NCBI RefSeq assembly: GCF_037201815.1
Contig: NZ_CP147407.1
Span: 1,612,001 to 1,676,000 of the forward strand
DNA length: 64,000 nt
Direction: 5' to 3'
Source of the DNA: Metabacillus sp. FJAT-52054
Lineage (GTDB): Bacteria > Bacillota > Bacilli > Bacillales > Bacillaceae
The notes below the pieces were generated by a model, which saw nothing but the letters and a program-made list of their open reading frames with translations, ran no database searches and was not told the origin of the DNA. The position numbers and the translations under genes are program-made. Below are positions 52,450 through 61,429 of this stretch, piece after piece (the first letter of the stretch is position 1; each line of letters starts with the position of its first letter).

Positions 52450-52722
52450 ATGATTGGTGAAACGAATAATCAAAGCAGTCCAATGACGGCGGAGGCTGCT
52501 GTACTTCTCTATAAAACAGACAAGGTTGGGGAATTTCTAAATATCTTTCCGGAAACAAGTTTAATTTTTCAAAAAACTGACCTTGCTGATACTCGTTTTT
52601 CCATACAATTAAAAAAGGCAGCATTAGACCTCGAGCATACAGAGAGAGAATTAAAGAAAATCGGACTTGAACTCAAACAGGAAATGAATAAATCCCTTAA
52701 GGTCCTGGAGAGGATAGGATGA
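52450..52722 (+). CDS. Hypothetical 90-residue protein
   Basis: ATG preceded by GGAGGAGGGG. N-terminal polar segment, then a helical heptad-like stretch (LKKAALDLEHTERELKKIGLELKQEMNKSLKVL) likely to form a coiled coil. Overlaps the next gene by ATGA. Family not recognised. Confidence 0.65.
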   Translation: MIGETNNQSSPMTAEAAVLLYKTDKVGEFLNIFPETSLIFQKTDLADTRFSIQLKKAALDLEHTERELKKIGLELKQEMNKSLKVLERIG

Positions 52723-52964
52723 AGAAAAAAGATCAAGAGCTTTCAAGACTTCAGCTCGAAGTGGAAAAAGCAGAAGTATCCGCTACCGAAGCTACGAGGA
52801 TTCTTAATGCGATGTTTGATTCTGATTATCCTGACAGCCATTTGACATCGACCGACTCTATTGAACACCTTAAAGAACAAATGGATGCCAATATCATTCA
52901 TTACCGGTCGAAACTGAATACTGTAAAAAAACTGCTCTCAGAAGCGAACAGTCAAAAGAGATAA
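52719..52964 (+). CDS. Hypothetical 81-residue coiled-coil protein
   Basis: Starts within the stop of the previous gene. Two helices (KKDQELSRLQLEVEKAEVSATEA and SIEHLKEQMDANIIHYRSKL...) separated by an acidic turn. Probably a partner of the preceding small protein, given translational coupling. No known family. Confidence 0.65.
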   Translation: MKKKDQELSRLQLEVEKAEVSATEATRILNAMFDSDYPDSHLTSTDSIEHLKEQMDANIIHYRSKLNTVKKLLSEANSQKR

Positions 52965-53039
52965 GAATTGACTGGCTTTTGGGTCAGTTTTTTTTATGCT
53001 CTATTCCAGTATTGAATATTGGAATTAAAGACCTATTAA

Positions 53040-53049
53040 AGACATGTCT
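53040..53049. promoter_or_regulatory. Palindrome AGACATGTCT
   Basis: Ten-base palindrome in the promoter region of the 53108 operon; possible site for the operon's own regulator, not supported otherwise. Confidence 0.3.
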
Positions 53050-53107
53050 CTAAATAGTAAACTGTATATAAATCAGAAAATTTTGTGAATTTTGAGGAGG
53101 GAAACCT

Positions 53108-54124
53108 ATGAAAACCATTCAGCAGCTTGAGGAGAGAATGACAAGTCCATCCGGCGCTCTCGTGCAGGAAATGAAAAAAATGAAGGGGGACGTAATCATC
53201 CTAGGGGCAGGAGGAAAGATGGGGCCAACGCTTGCTAAACTTGCAAAAAACGCAATCAAAGACGGAGGAGGCAAGCAGCGGGTCATTGCTGTATCCCGCT
53301 TTTCCGGGAGTGAAGTTAGAGCAGATCTTGAAAAGAACGGAGTGGAAACAATTTCGGCTGATCTTTTGAAGGATGAGCAGCTAAAGGGATTGCCCTTCTC
53401 AGAAAATGTGATTTATATGGCGGGCAATAAATTTGGGACGAAAGGGAATGAGCATTTTACATGGGCTATGAATACTTATTTGCCTGGCAGGATCGCCGAG
53501 CACTATAGGAATTCAAGAATTGTTTCCTTTTCAACAGGAAATGTTTATCCGCTTACAGAAATTTTTAAAGGCGGACCTACAGAGGAACATGATCCGGGAC
53601 CTATTGGTGAATATGCGCAATCAAGTCTGGGAAGAGAACGGATTTTTACTTATTTTTCCCACCAATATGGGATTCCAATGGTGCATTTTCGCTTGAATTA
53701 TGCAATTGATCTGCGTTATGGGGTCTTACTCGAAATAGCAAAAGCGGTGAAATCCGGGAAAGCCATCGATGTGACGATGGGACAGGTTAATGTAATATGG
53801 CAGGGGGATGCCAACGAAATGGCAATCCGTTCTTTATCCATCTGTCAGTCACCCCCGCGTATTCTTAATGTGACTGGTCCGGAAACGGTCAGCATCCGCT
53901 GGCTTGCCGGGGAGTTTGGGAAAAGATTTAATGAAAAGCCGCTTTTTATAGGGGAAGAACAAACGACCGCTTTAATCAGCAATGCTTCTAAAGCTCATCA
54001 GCTATTCGGTTATCCAAGTGTGACGCTGCTGCAAATGATCGATTGGACTGCGGAATGGGTGATGTCAAATGGTGAAACGATCAATAAACCTACTCATTTT
54101 CAGGAACGTCAGGGGGCCTATTAA
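53108..54124 (+). CDS. NAD-dependent epimerase/dehydratase-family protein
   Basis: 338 residues. Extended SDR: VIILGAGGKMGPTLAKLAKNA is the NAD loop, VIYMAGNKFGTKGNEHFTWAMN and SFSTGNVYP hold the mid-fold, YAQSSLGRERIF stands where YxxxK is expected (Lys appears replaced by Arg). AGGAGGGAAACCT precedes ATG. First of three tightly packed genes (next start 1 nt after the stop). Substrate unknown. Confidence 0.8.
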   Translation: MKTIQQLEERMTSPSGALVQEMKKMKGDVIILGAGGKMGPTLAKLAKNAIKDGGGKQRVIAVSRFSGSEVRADLEKNGVETISADLLKDEQLKGLPFSENVIYMAGNKFGTKGNEHFTWAMNTYLPGRIAEHYRNSRIVSFSTGNVYPLTEIFKGGPTEEHDPGPIGEYAQSSLGRERIFTYFSHQYGIPMVHFRLNYAIDLRYGVLLEIAKAVKSGKAIDVTMGQVNVIWQGDANEMAIRSLSICQSPPRILNVTGPETVSIRWLAGEFGKRFNEKPLFIGEEQTTALISNASKAHQLFGYPSVTLLQMIDWTAEWVMSNGETINKPTHFQERQGAY

Positions 54125-54125
54125 T

Positions 54126-55175
54126 TTGGATCAGGCAAAATGGACATTATTAAGGGAAGGAACGGTTATTCCGGCTCATCCACTTGCGTTAACAGCTGAC
54201 CGGAAGCTTGACGAAGAACGCCAGCGTGCCCTTACCCGCTATTATATGGCCAGCGGAGCAGGGGGAATCGCTGTAGGAGTTCATACAACTCAATTTGAAA
54301 TCCGTGAACCTGGTATCAATTTGCTTGAGCCAGTTCTTCGGATGGCAGCTGAAGAAGCAGAAACAATCAGCCGGCCTTTTTTGAAAATTGCTGGTGTTTG
54401 CGGTCCTATAGAGCAGGCTTTGCATGAAGCGGAGCTAGCGAAGAGCCTTGGCTACGATCTTGCCCTTGTAAGCAACGGGGGACTGATTCATCAATCGGAA
54501 ATAGAATTGATTGAGAGGACTAGACAAATTAGCGAAATTCTTCCTGTATTCGGATTCTATCTGCAGCCTTCAGTAGGGGGACGTGTATTTTCATACGAAT
54601 TCTGGAGAGAAATGGCTGAGATTCCCGGAGTGGCAGCAATAAAAATGGCTCCCTTTAACAGATATCAAACACTTGATGTAGCACGTGCTGTTTGTCATTC
54701 AAGCAGGTGTAAAGACATTGCTCTTTATACCGGAAATGATGACAGTATTGTGACAGATCTGCTTACCTTGTTTCGTTTCAATATAGATGGGCAAATCGTA
54801 GAGAAGGAAGTGGCCGGAGGCTTACTCGGACATTGGGCAGTATGGACAAAACAGGCAGTTGGGCTTCTTGAGAGAGTCAAAATTGCAAGGCGAACGGGTG
54901 ATGGATTTAAAGACCTATTTGCTCTGGGAACACAAATCACGGATGCAAATGCCGCGTTCTTTGATCCTGCCCATCAATTCAGTGGATGTATTGCTGGAAT
55001 TAATGAGGTTTTGAAACGACAGGGATTACTGAAGGGAAACTGGTGCCTGAATGAATCCGAACAGCTAAGTCCGGGACAATCAGAAGAAATCAGCCGGGTC
55101 TATATCAGCTATCCTCATTTAAATGACGATCGATTCGTTCATTCTCAGCTGAACGAATGGACTACGGCTAAGTAG
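54126..55175 (+). CDS. Dihydrodipicolinate synthase/N-acetylneuraminate lyase-family protein
   Basis: 349 residues from a TTG start; AGGGGGCC lies 8 nt or so upstream and the preceding stop is one base away. TIM barrel with ARG-rich YYMASGAGGIAVGVHTTQFE, and the Schiff-base Lys in VAAIKMAPFNRYQT. DapA-family enzymes are aldolases acting on 2-keto acids; the divergence from DapA and the partner dehydrogenase suggest a sugar-acid or hydroxy-acid catabolic step. Substrate not assignable. Confidence 0.82.
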   Translation: MDQAKWTLLREGTVIPAHPLALTADRKLDEERQRALTRYYMASGAGGIAVGVHTTQFEIREPGINLLEPVLRMAAEEAETISRPFLKIAGVCGPIEQALHEAELAKSLGYDLALVSNGGLIHQSEIELIERTRQISEILPVFGFYLQPSVGGRVFSYEFWREMAEIPGVAAIKMAPFNRYQTLDVARAVCHSSRCKDIALYTGNDDSIVTDLLTLFRFNIDGQIVEKEVAGGLLGHWAVWTKQAVGLLERVKIARRTGDGFKDLFALGTQITDANAAFFDPAHQFSGCIAGINEVLKRQGLLKGNWCLNESEQLSPGQSEEISRVYISYPHLNDDRFVHSQLNEWTTAK

Positions 55176-55187
55176 GGGGAAAGAGAT

Positions 55188-56498
55188 TTGAAACAGCCAA
55201 TAATCATTGGCATTATCGGTCCGCATGAAGTCGGTGAGAATATTAGAAAAGCGATAAAAGACTTCCCTTCCCTGAAGCCTATATTTAGACTGTCTGACCG
55301 GGTCGAGGATGCTTCTCTTTTTGCAGCTGAACTGATGGAGAAAACAGACATTCTTTTATTCTCTGGAAAAAAACCGTATCTGCAAGCATTCAAGGAATAT
55401 AAATTTAATTTGCCAGTTCACTATATTCCTTTAAAAGGCTCAGGTCTATATCGCTCGCTGCACAGGTTGAAAAATAAAACAGGTGATCTGTCAAAGCTAT
55501 CAATTGATACTTTATCCTCTCAACAGGTGGAGTCTGTGCTTCATGAACTTGATGAAACATCAAGTATCATTAAAGTGATAGACCTCCCGAATGCTGAAAC
55601 ACACAAAAATAATGTAGATTCAGGATTGTGCACCGGGGTTTTGACAGGGATTAAGTCAGTTGCCGAGGAGCTTGAAATGGCAGGAATCCATGCAGAGTGG
55701 GTTACACCTACAAAGGGAGACATTGTGGTAGCACTGGAGCGTGCATTGCTCTCTTCGGAAAAAAGAAAAAGCCTTGAAGCCCAAATTGTGATCGGCACGA
55801 TTCGAATTAGTGATTTCAAACGTTTTAGGGAAGGTGCTTCATCAGAGCACGATTATCAGCGTGAAAAGCTTAAGCTCCACGCTGACATTTTGGACTATGC
55901 AGAAAGCCTTGAGGGTCATCTTACTTATTTAGGGGGAGAGCATTATGTTTTTGTCACAACACGAGGAGTATTTGAACGTGTAACAGAAGGCTATAAATTT
56001 ATTCCGATTCTTGAAGAAGCTAAACAAAAGTACGAAAGGATGCTCTCAATGGGGATTGGCTTTGGGTATACGGCAAGCGAGGCTGGTGAGCATTCGAGAA
56101 TTGCTTTAAGACAGGCATCAGAGTTTGGAATGAATCAATGTTTTATTGTACGGGAGGATAAAAGTGCAGTTGGACCAATTGAGATGGCAAGTCCTCTGGT
56201 GTATCAGCTTTCCTCTTCCGATGCTGAAATGATAAACAGAGCGAAAAGAGCAGGGATGTCAGCCGTCCATCTGGAGCGGATGCTCGCTAAAATGCATCGT
56301 ACAGAAAAAGAATTTTACACAGCCCAGGACATGTCTTCCATTTTAAATGTTACAATACGAACGGCCCATCGGATCTTGCTGCAATGGACAGAAGCAGGCA
56401 TTGCAGCAGCGGCAGGGGAAGAAAAGCTGAAAACAAAAGGCCGGCCCCGGCAGCTTTATAAGATTTTCATTGAAGAAAAGCAGGAAGGCAGCCATTGA
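55188..56498 (+). CDS. Transcriptional regulator with GGDEF-like middle domain and C-terminal HTH
   Basis: 436 residues, TTG start after GGGGGAAAG. N-terminal receiver/PrpR-like fold (about 1-170, PIIIGIIGPHEVGENIRKAI); central cyclase-like domain (about 200-350) with YLGGEHYVFV in the place of GGDEF and MLSMGIGFGYTASEAGEHSRIALRQA; C-terminal winged helix (about 385-425, YTAQDMSSILNVTIRTAHRIL). The degenerate signature makes diguanylate synthesis unlikely. Third gene of the operon, so presumably its regulator. Confidence 0.7.
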   Translation: MKQPIIIGIIGPHEVGENIRKAIKDFPSLKPIFRLSDRVEDASLFAAELMEKTDILLFSGKKPYLQAFKEYKFNLPVHYIPLKGSGLYRSLHRLKNKTGDLSKLSIDTLSSQQVESVLHELDETSSIIKVIDLPNAETHKNNVDSGLCTGVLTGIKSVAEELEMAGIHAEWVTPTKGDIVVALERALLSSEKRKSLEAQIVIGTIRISDFKRFREGASSEHDYQREKLKLHADILDYAESLEGHLTYLGGEHYVFVTTRGVFERVTEGYKFIPILEEAKQKYERMLSMGIGFGYTASEAGEHSRIALRQASEFGMNQCFIVREDKSAVGPIEMASPLVYQLSSSDAEMINRAKRAGMSAVHLERMLAKMHRTEKEFYTAQDMSSILNVTIRTAHRILLQWTEAGIAAAAGEEKLKTKGRPRQLYKIFIEEKQEGSH

Positions 56499-56514
56499 GA
56501 ATATGGCGGCCTTT
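56483..56514 (+). terminator. Terminator overlapping the regulator stop
   Basis: AAGGCAGCCATT / ATGGCGGCCTT with one G-T pair, then TT. Confidence 0.7.
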
Positions 56515-56706
56515 TCATGTGAATTCAAGACAGGATTTCTCTTAACCATTCATAGAATACATCGATTTGAAAGAAACAGATTATGATAAAATGAAAGGAA
56601 AACCGGACCAAAGAATTTCGGGAAATCCTTGCCGGACTGCCCATTACTTAAATTTTTCATATTTACAGGTGTTCAATAGAAAAAATAATGAAGGTGGTAG
56701 TTCTTA

Positions 56707-57102
56707 ATGAAAAAAACCGTAAAAGTCGTTGGAGCGGTCATACATAATGATCAAAACCAAATTCTATGCGCTCTGCGTTCTCCTGAAATGTCACTGCCTG
56801 ACTATTGGGAGTTTCCTGGCGGGAAAATTGAAGATGGGGAAAGCCCGGAAGAAAGTCTTGTTCGTGAAATAGAAGAAGAGCTTGGGTGCAGAATACATGT
56901 AAAAGAAAAAATTGTGGATGTTTTACACGAATACGACAAGGTTATTGTGAATTTATTAACCTATCATGCATCCATTGTTTCAGGGAATCCTGAAGCGAAG
57001 GAGCATGCAGAATTAAGATGGACGGCTGTGGAGGCGCTTAATGAATTGGAATGGGCGCCGGCAGATATTCCCACCGTCCTTCACTTGAACAATAGGAACT
57101 AA
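56707..57102 (+). CDS. MutT-type NUDIX hydrolase
   Basis: 131 residues. Complete Nudix box GGKIEDGESPEESLVREIEEELG at about residues 38-60, plus FPGGK entry and HYDK-like HEYDKVIVNLL. Length and pattern fit the 8-oxo-dGTP/CTP pyrophosphohydrolase branch (house-cleaning of oxidised nucleotides). AAGGTGG precedes ATG. Single gene. Confidence 0.9.
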   Translation: MKKTVKVVGAVIHNDQNQILCALRSPEMSLPDYWEFPGGKIEDGESPEESLVREIEEELGCRIHVKEKIVDVLHEYDKVIVNLLTYHASIVSGNPEAKEHAELRWTAVEALNELEWAPADIPTVLHLNNRN

Positions 57103-57278
57103 AAGGCAGAGCCGGGAATATGTATTCCGCCTCTTATTCTGTCATGCAAACTGTTACAAGATTACAGAACGTTTCAAAGAGATAACATTTGGACGGAAAT
57201 GGTTTCTTTTTCATTGCCTGTTCGATACAATGCGAAATGAAGCTATTTTCAAATATTATCGCAGCAGGAGGAGAAAAG

Positions 57279-58055
57279 ATGAAAAAAATAATGTATCCTC
57301 TCACCATAGGATTAATGAGTATGGTTTTGGCGGCATGCGGAGCCCAGGACCAGGCAAAAAAGGAAGAACCTAAGAAAACAGAAGAACAGGCTAAAGCAGA
57401 TCAGCCAAGCCAAAAAGAACAGCAAAAGCAAATGGAAGAAATGCAGAAGAAAATGGAAGCTCAAAAAGTAGATGAAAAGAAAACAGTCGCTACAGTGAAC
57501 GGTAAGGCAATAACAGGAAGCGACTACAATAGTGTTCTGTCTTCCACTCAAATGCAAATGCAGCAAATGGGCCAGGATCCAACTTCAAAAGAAGCGGAAA
57601 AGCAAGTTAAAGATCAGACCGTTAATACGCTGGTCGGTCAGAATATCCTGATGCAGGAAGCTGATAAAAAAGGCTACAAAGCATCTGCTGATGAAGTAAA
57701 GAAGCAGATAGATGAAATTAAAAAACAATACAATAATGATGATAAAAAGTTCCAGGAAGCACTTAAGATGCAGGGAATGGACGAAAAGCAGCTTAATGAG
57801 CAAGTGGCTCAAAGCATTAAAATGAACCAGTATGTATCAAAAGAAATTCCTGCCCCTAAAGTAACGGACAAAGAGATTGAAGAATATTATAACCAGTTTG
57901 CACAGCAGGGCGGACAAGGCGGACAAAAACCGCCTAAGCTTGAGGAAGTTAAACCGCAAATCCAGCAGCAGCTGACCCAGCAAAAGCAAAACGAAGCACT
58001 TGGAAAAAAGGTAGAAGAGCTTAAGAAAACAGCTAAGGTAGAAATTAAAATTTAA
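57279..58055 (+). CDS. SurA_N-type foldase lipoprotein without a PPIase domain
   Basis: 258 residues from the ATG after GGAGGAGAAAAG; a longer in-frame start exists but has no site. Lipobox MVLAACGAQ (Cys near residue 21), Lys/Gln-rich linker, then a SurA_N-like helical domain (TVATVNGKAITGSDYNSVLSS, QTVNTLVGQNILMQEADKKGYKAS). PrsA has a parvulin domain in the middle; here that is absent. Surface chaperone role inferred. Confidence 0.85.
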   Translation: MKKIMYPLTIGLMSMVLAACGAQDQAKKEEPKKTEEQAKADQPSQKEQQKQMEEMQKKMEAQKVDEKKTVATVNGKAITGSDYNSVLSSTQMQMQQMGQDPTSKEAEKQVKDQTVNTLVGQNILMQEADKKGYKASADEVKKQIDEIKKQYNNDDKKFQEALKMQGMDEKQLNEQVAQSIKMNQYVSKEIPAPKVTDKEIEEYYNQFAQQGGQGGQKPPKLEEVKPQIQQQLTQQKQNEALGKKVEELKKTAKVEIKI

Positions 58056-58073
58056 GAATATGAACTTGAAGGC

Positions 58074-58110
58074 AAAAACGGCCCATAAGCTGATATGGGT
58101 CGTTTTCCTG
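58074..58110 (+). terminator. Terminator
   Basis: AACGGCCCATA / TATGGGTCGTT followed by TTCC. Confidence 0.75.
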
Positions 58111-58175
58111 TTATAATAGACGCAACAATGGGTGCCAATCTCCGTTAGAGGGAATAGACGTTACACTCAAAAAAT

Positions 58176-61100
58176 TTAGCGGACGAGGTCCATAAACAAA
58201 TCTTCTGGAATGGCATGATGAAGCTTCCATCGAATGCTCATTGGCTTGTCGCCATGACTTGAGACATAATCCACTTCTCCAAGATAAGAAAATGGGAGAG
58301 TCATACCGTGCATTTCAGTAAATTTCCTTACGAACAAATGGATGTGAATGCCTAGCTCTTGATGATGGATGTAATTTTGTCCTACAGTTGAAGAATGGGA
58401 TGTTTGGTTTTGGCTTTGCCAGTGGAAATGCTTTTGATCAATAAAATAGTCTTGATAGTGAAGGTGCTTTTCCACTCGGTCAGACTTGTTCAAATTGATA
58501 AACAGCAGGTAATGGCAGCCTGTTTTGCTTACACCCTCGCGCCATGTTCCTTCCGCGACTCCCGCTTCAAATAAAAAGATCAAATCATTTCTCGTATAAT
58601 TTTGATAAAGAGAGAGCTTGTCTCCTTTTAAAAACTTTTCAGGATGATACATTCGTCTAAATTCAATAATTCCATAATCAATTCGGTCCTTAATGTATTG
58701 ATATACAGAGGGATTCTCTGAAAGAGTTAAAATCTCTTCTCTCAGCCTCAAAACAGAACCGTCTGATTCCCCTATAACGAGCTTTGTTTTTTTATCCGGT
58801 GTGCTCAATCTTAAAAAAGACTGCTGGATGATCGTCTGATGGGTTGCAAATTTGACAGGTACTCCAAATTTTTTCTCCATGTGCCTCGTAACATCCTCAG
58901 CCAGTACATCCTTTTGCATGAATGCGAGCTCCAAGACAATCAGCTCATATGGCCATTTAACGGGAACCATTTTTTCAAGGCGCTCTATAAGGAACAATAA
59001 GGTGCGATTATTCAGAATCTCCTCGTCCAATGGGGAAAGATCCTGCATTTTTTCCTTGACCTTGACCCACGTCCCGTATTTATGTACAAAGTACCCAAAG
59101 CTGGGTGATTGTTCAGAATAGAGAAAGTCCAGAATTTCTGGTGATCGTCCCAGTTCATTTCGGAATTGATGATAAAGCATTTTCAGCATTTCAGAAGAAT
59201 TCATCTTGATGGAATCAATTCGATCGAGAACTTCTTTTCTTGTGATTGGATCAAGGTCCACGTACGAACCGCCAGGAAGATCAGAAAACTCATGGGTGAT
59301 GGCAACTCTCAGCGAATCCTTGTCAAATCCTCTCTGATTCATCTGGCCGGAAAGAGCAAGAGGAACAACGAAGGATTTCTGGTAGTTTCCGATAAAATCA
59401 AGCACCGTTACAAACTCTTTTCTTGGTACTTTCCTTAATCCGCGTCCAAGCTGCTGAATGAAGATTGCAGATGATTCTGTGGGCCGCAAGAATAAAAGCA
59501 AGTTTAGTTTTGGTATATCAATTCCCTCATTGAAAATATCAACTGTAAAAATGAGCTGCAGCGGATGATGATCATCTTCCAGCTTACTGACCATTTCTTT
59601 CCGATAGGTTATGGAGTGCTCACCTGTGAGAAATGAAGTCACGTATCCTCTTGCATTAAATTCTGTACTCATATATTTGGCATGGGCAATATTTGTACAG
59701 AAACCAAGCCCAGTCAGGCGGTCACCGTCATATCCGTAATGTTCCATCATTTCAATAATAAAATCAGTTCGGCGATTGGTACTTAATGCTTTAACTAGAG
59801 CATCCTCCTGATACAGTCCGTTCCGAAGAGGAATGGAAGAATAATCGATTGTTTGGTCCGAAACGCCAAAATAGTGAAAGGGTGCTAGCAATTCAGATTC
59901 CAGGGCGTCACGTAGCCTGATTTCGTAAACAACATTGTGGTCGCAAATGGCCAGTACATCTTTCCCGTCCAGACGTTCTGGTGTTGCAGTCAAACCTAAT
60001 AAAAAATCAGGTTCAAAGTAATCAAGCACCCTTTTATACGAAGGAGCTTCTGCATGATGAAATTCATCAATAATGATGTAATCGAAAGAGTCTGAATGGA
60101 ATCGGACCAAGTTATTTTCCCTGTGGAGGGATTGCACAGTACTGAAGACATAACGGTGATCAAATTGCTTCTGTGTTCCCGTTACTTTTCCATATAGCGA
60201 GGCATCGGGAATGACCTTCTGAAAAGCAGAGATGGCATTATCAAGCAGTTCTTCCCGGTGGGCGATGAATAACAGCCTATTTGGTTTTACTGCCTTTACG
60301 TCAAACGCAGATAAGTATGTTTTCCCCGTTCCGGTTGCTGCAATAATGACTCCTTTTCTGTTGCCTGAGCTGCGGGTCTTCACCAAATTTTCCAAAGCCT
60401 TTTTTTGCATGGAATTCGGTATGATGCCAGTTGTATATAAAGCAGGAGCCTCTGCAGCAGCGGCAGCCTGTTTATAGGCAAATTGTTCATAATCATTTCT
60501 TGCTTTTTGATAGGACTCGTATTCTGTAATCAAATCGTCAGTTAGAGGAAGACACTTCGGATCTTGCCAGGTGGAATCAAAGACCTTTTTTGTTTGGTCA
60601 AAAACAGGGAAATAGGGTGAATCAGGAATTTTTACATTTAGTTCGTGCCCATTAATAAGGGCCGAATGAGACAGGTTGGATGAACCAATGATGACGTTAT
60701 GGAAACCGGAATGCCGGTGGAACAGATAGGCTTTCGTGTGAAATGACTCGGTTTGCGAAGGAAGCACCCGAACTGTTACATTGGAGAAACCCTGTAACCT
60801 CTTTAATGCTTTTGCCTCTGTAATCCCCAGATAAGTTGATGTAATAATTCGTACCGGAATACCTCTTTGTTCCAGCTCAAGCAGCGGCTGTATAAGGAGC
60901 TGAAGACCGGACATCCGGATAAAACTAACCATAAACTCTGCAGAATCTGCTGTGAGCATTTCAAATTTCAAAGTTTTAAAGAAATTTTTAATTGAATGTT
61001 TTTCGTTATGCAGTAAATTCAGGCGGGAAAGAAAGAAATCCTGAAAATAAGGCATTTCTTTTCCATCACGATTATATGTAACCATGGAAAGCGGAAGCGA

Positions 61101-61334
61101 AAATTGATCCTCGCCGTCCTTGAGGAGGCTGGATAATTCCGAAGCTAACCTAGTCATTTCGCTATATTGATCATTTTCTATTAAACTCGTGAATTTTTCG
61201 CTTAATCCCCTGGCAGCATGCAGTACAAGAACCTCTATGTATTCTTTTGGAGAAAGCCGCTGGATTACATGTGCGCCCGGATATTCCTTTCCGGTGAGGA
61301 ATAATTCTTCATAGTAACCATTATTCGATTGCAT
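58176..61334 (-). CDS. PLD-nuclease / DEAD-box helicase with DUF3427-type C-terminus
   Basis: 1052 residues, soluble. Phospholipase D-like HKD site: His199-Thr-Lys201 and the GSSNLS motif at 217-222. Superfamily 2 helicase core: Walker A ATGTGKT (333-339), DEFH box (423-426), GLTATP, motif VI QLGRGLRK. The long C-terminal region matches the DUF3427 type. Proteins with this PLD-SF2 layout occur in restriction- or defence-like settings, but no accompanying defence gene is visible. GGAAAGGGG precedes ATG. Confidence 0.85.
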   Translation of the reverse strand: MQSNNGYYEELFLTGKEYPGAHVIQRLSPKEYIEVLVLHAARGLSEKFTSLIENDQYSEMTRLASELSSLLKDGEDQFSLPLSMVTYNRDGKEMPYFQDFFLSRLNLLHNEKHSIKNFFKTLKFEMLTADSAEFMVSFIRMSGLQLLIQPLLELEQRGIPVRIITSTYLGITEAKALKRLQGFSNVTVRVLPSQTESFHTKAYLFHRHSGFHNVIIGSSNLSHSALINGHELNVKIPDSPYFPVFDQTKKVFDSTWQDPKCLPLTDDLITEYESYQKARNDYEQFAYKQAAAAAEAPALYTTGIIPNSMQKKALENLVKTRSSGNRKGVIIAATGTGKTYLSAFDVKAVKPNRLLFIAHREELLDNAISAFQKVIPDASLYGKVTGTQKQFDHRYVFSTVQSLHRENNLVRFHSDSFDYIIIDEFHHAEAPSYKRVLDYFEPDFLLGLTATPERLDGKDVLAICDHNVVYEIRLRDALESELLAPFHYFGVSDQTIDYSSIPLRNGLYQEDALVKALSTNRRTDFIIEMMEHYGYDGDRLTGLGFCTNIAHAKYMSTEFNARGYVTSFLTGEHSITYRKEMVSKLEDDHHPLQLIFTVDIFNEGIDIPKLNLLLFLRPTESSAIFIQQLGRGLRKVPRKEFVTVLDFIGNYQKSFVVPLALSGQMNQRGFDKDSLRVAITHEFSDLPGGSYVDLDPITRKEVLDRIDSIKMNSSEMLKMLYHQFRNELGRSPEILDFLYSEQSPSFGYFVHKYGTWVKVKEKMQDLSPLDEEILNNRTLLFLIERLEKMVPVKWPYELIVLELAFMQKDVLAEDVTRHMEKKFGVPVKFATHQTIIQQSFLRLSTPDKKTKLVIGESDGSVLRLREEILTLSENPSVYQYIKDRIDYGIIEFRRMYHPEKFLKGDKLSLYQNYTRNDLIFLFEAGVAEGTWREGVSKTGCHYLLFINLNKSDRVEKHLHYQDYFIDQKHFHWQSQNQTSHSSTVGQNYIHHQELGIHIHLFVRKFTEMHGMTLPFSYLGEVDYVSSHGDKPMSIRWKLHHAIPEDLFMDLVR

Positions 61335-61429
61335 ATAGAACCCCTTTCCTTGTCAGGTCCTATTTTAGCAGCATTTATTAAATCAAGGAAGATCTGGTAG
61401 ATAATGAAAAATTCTGTTTTCCTTGAATG

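Noticed and set aside
52965..52997. Terminator after the small coiled-coil pair
   Set aside because: A long T-run follows, but only a four-base stem (ACTG/CAGT) can be drawn, too weak to list.
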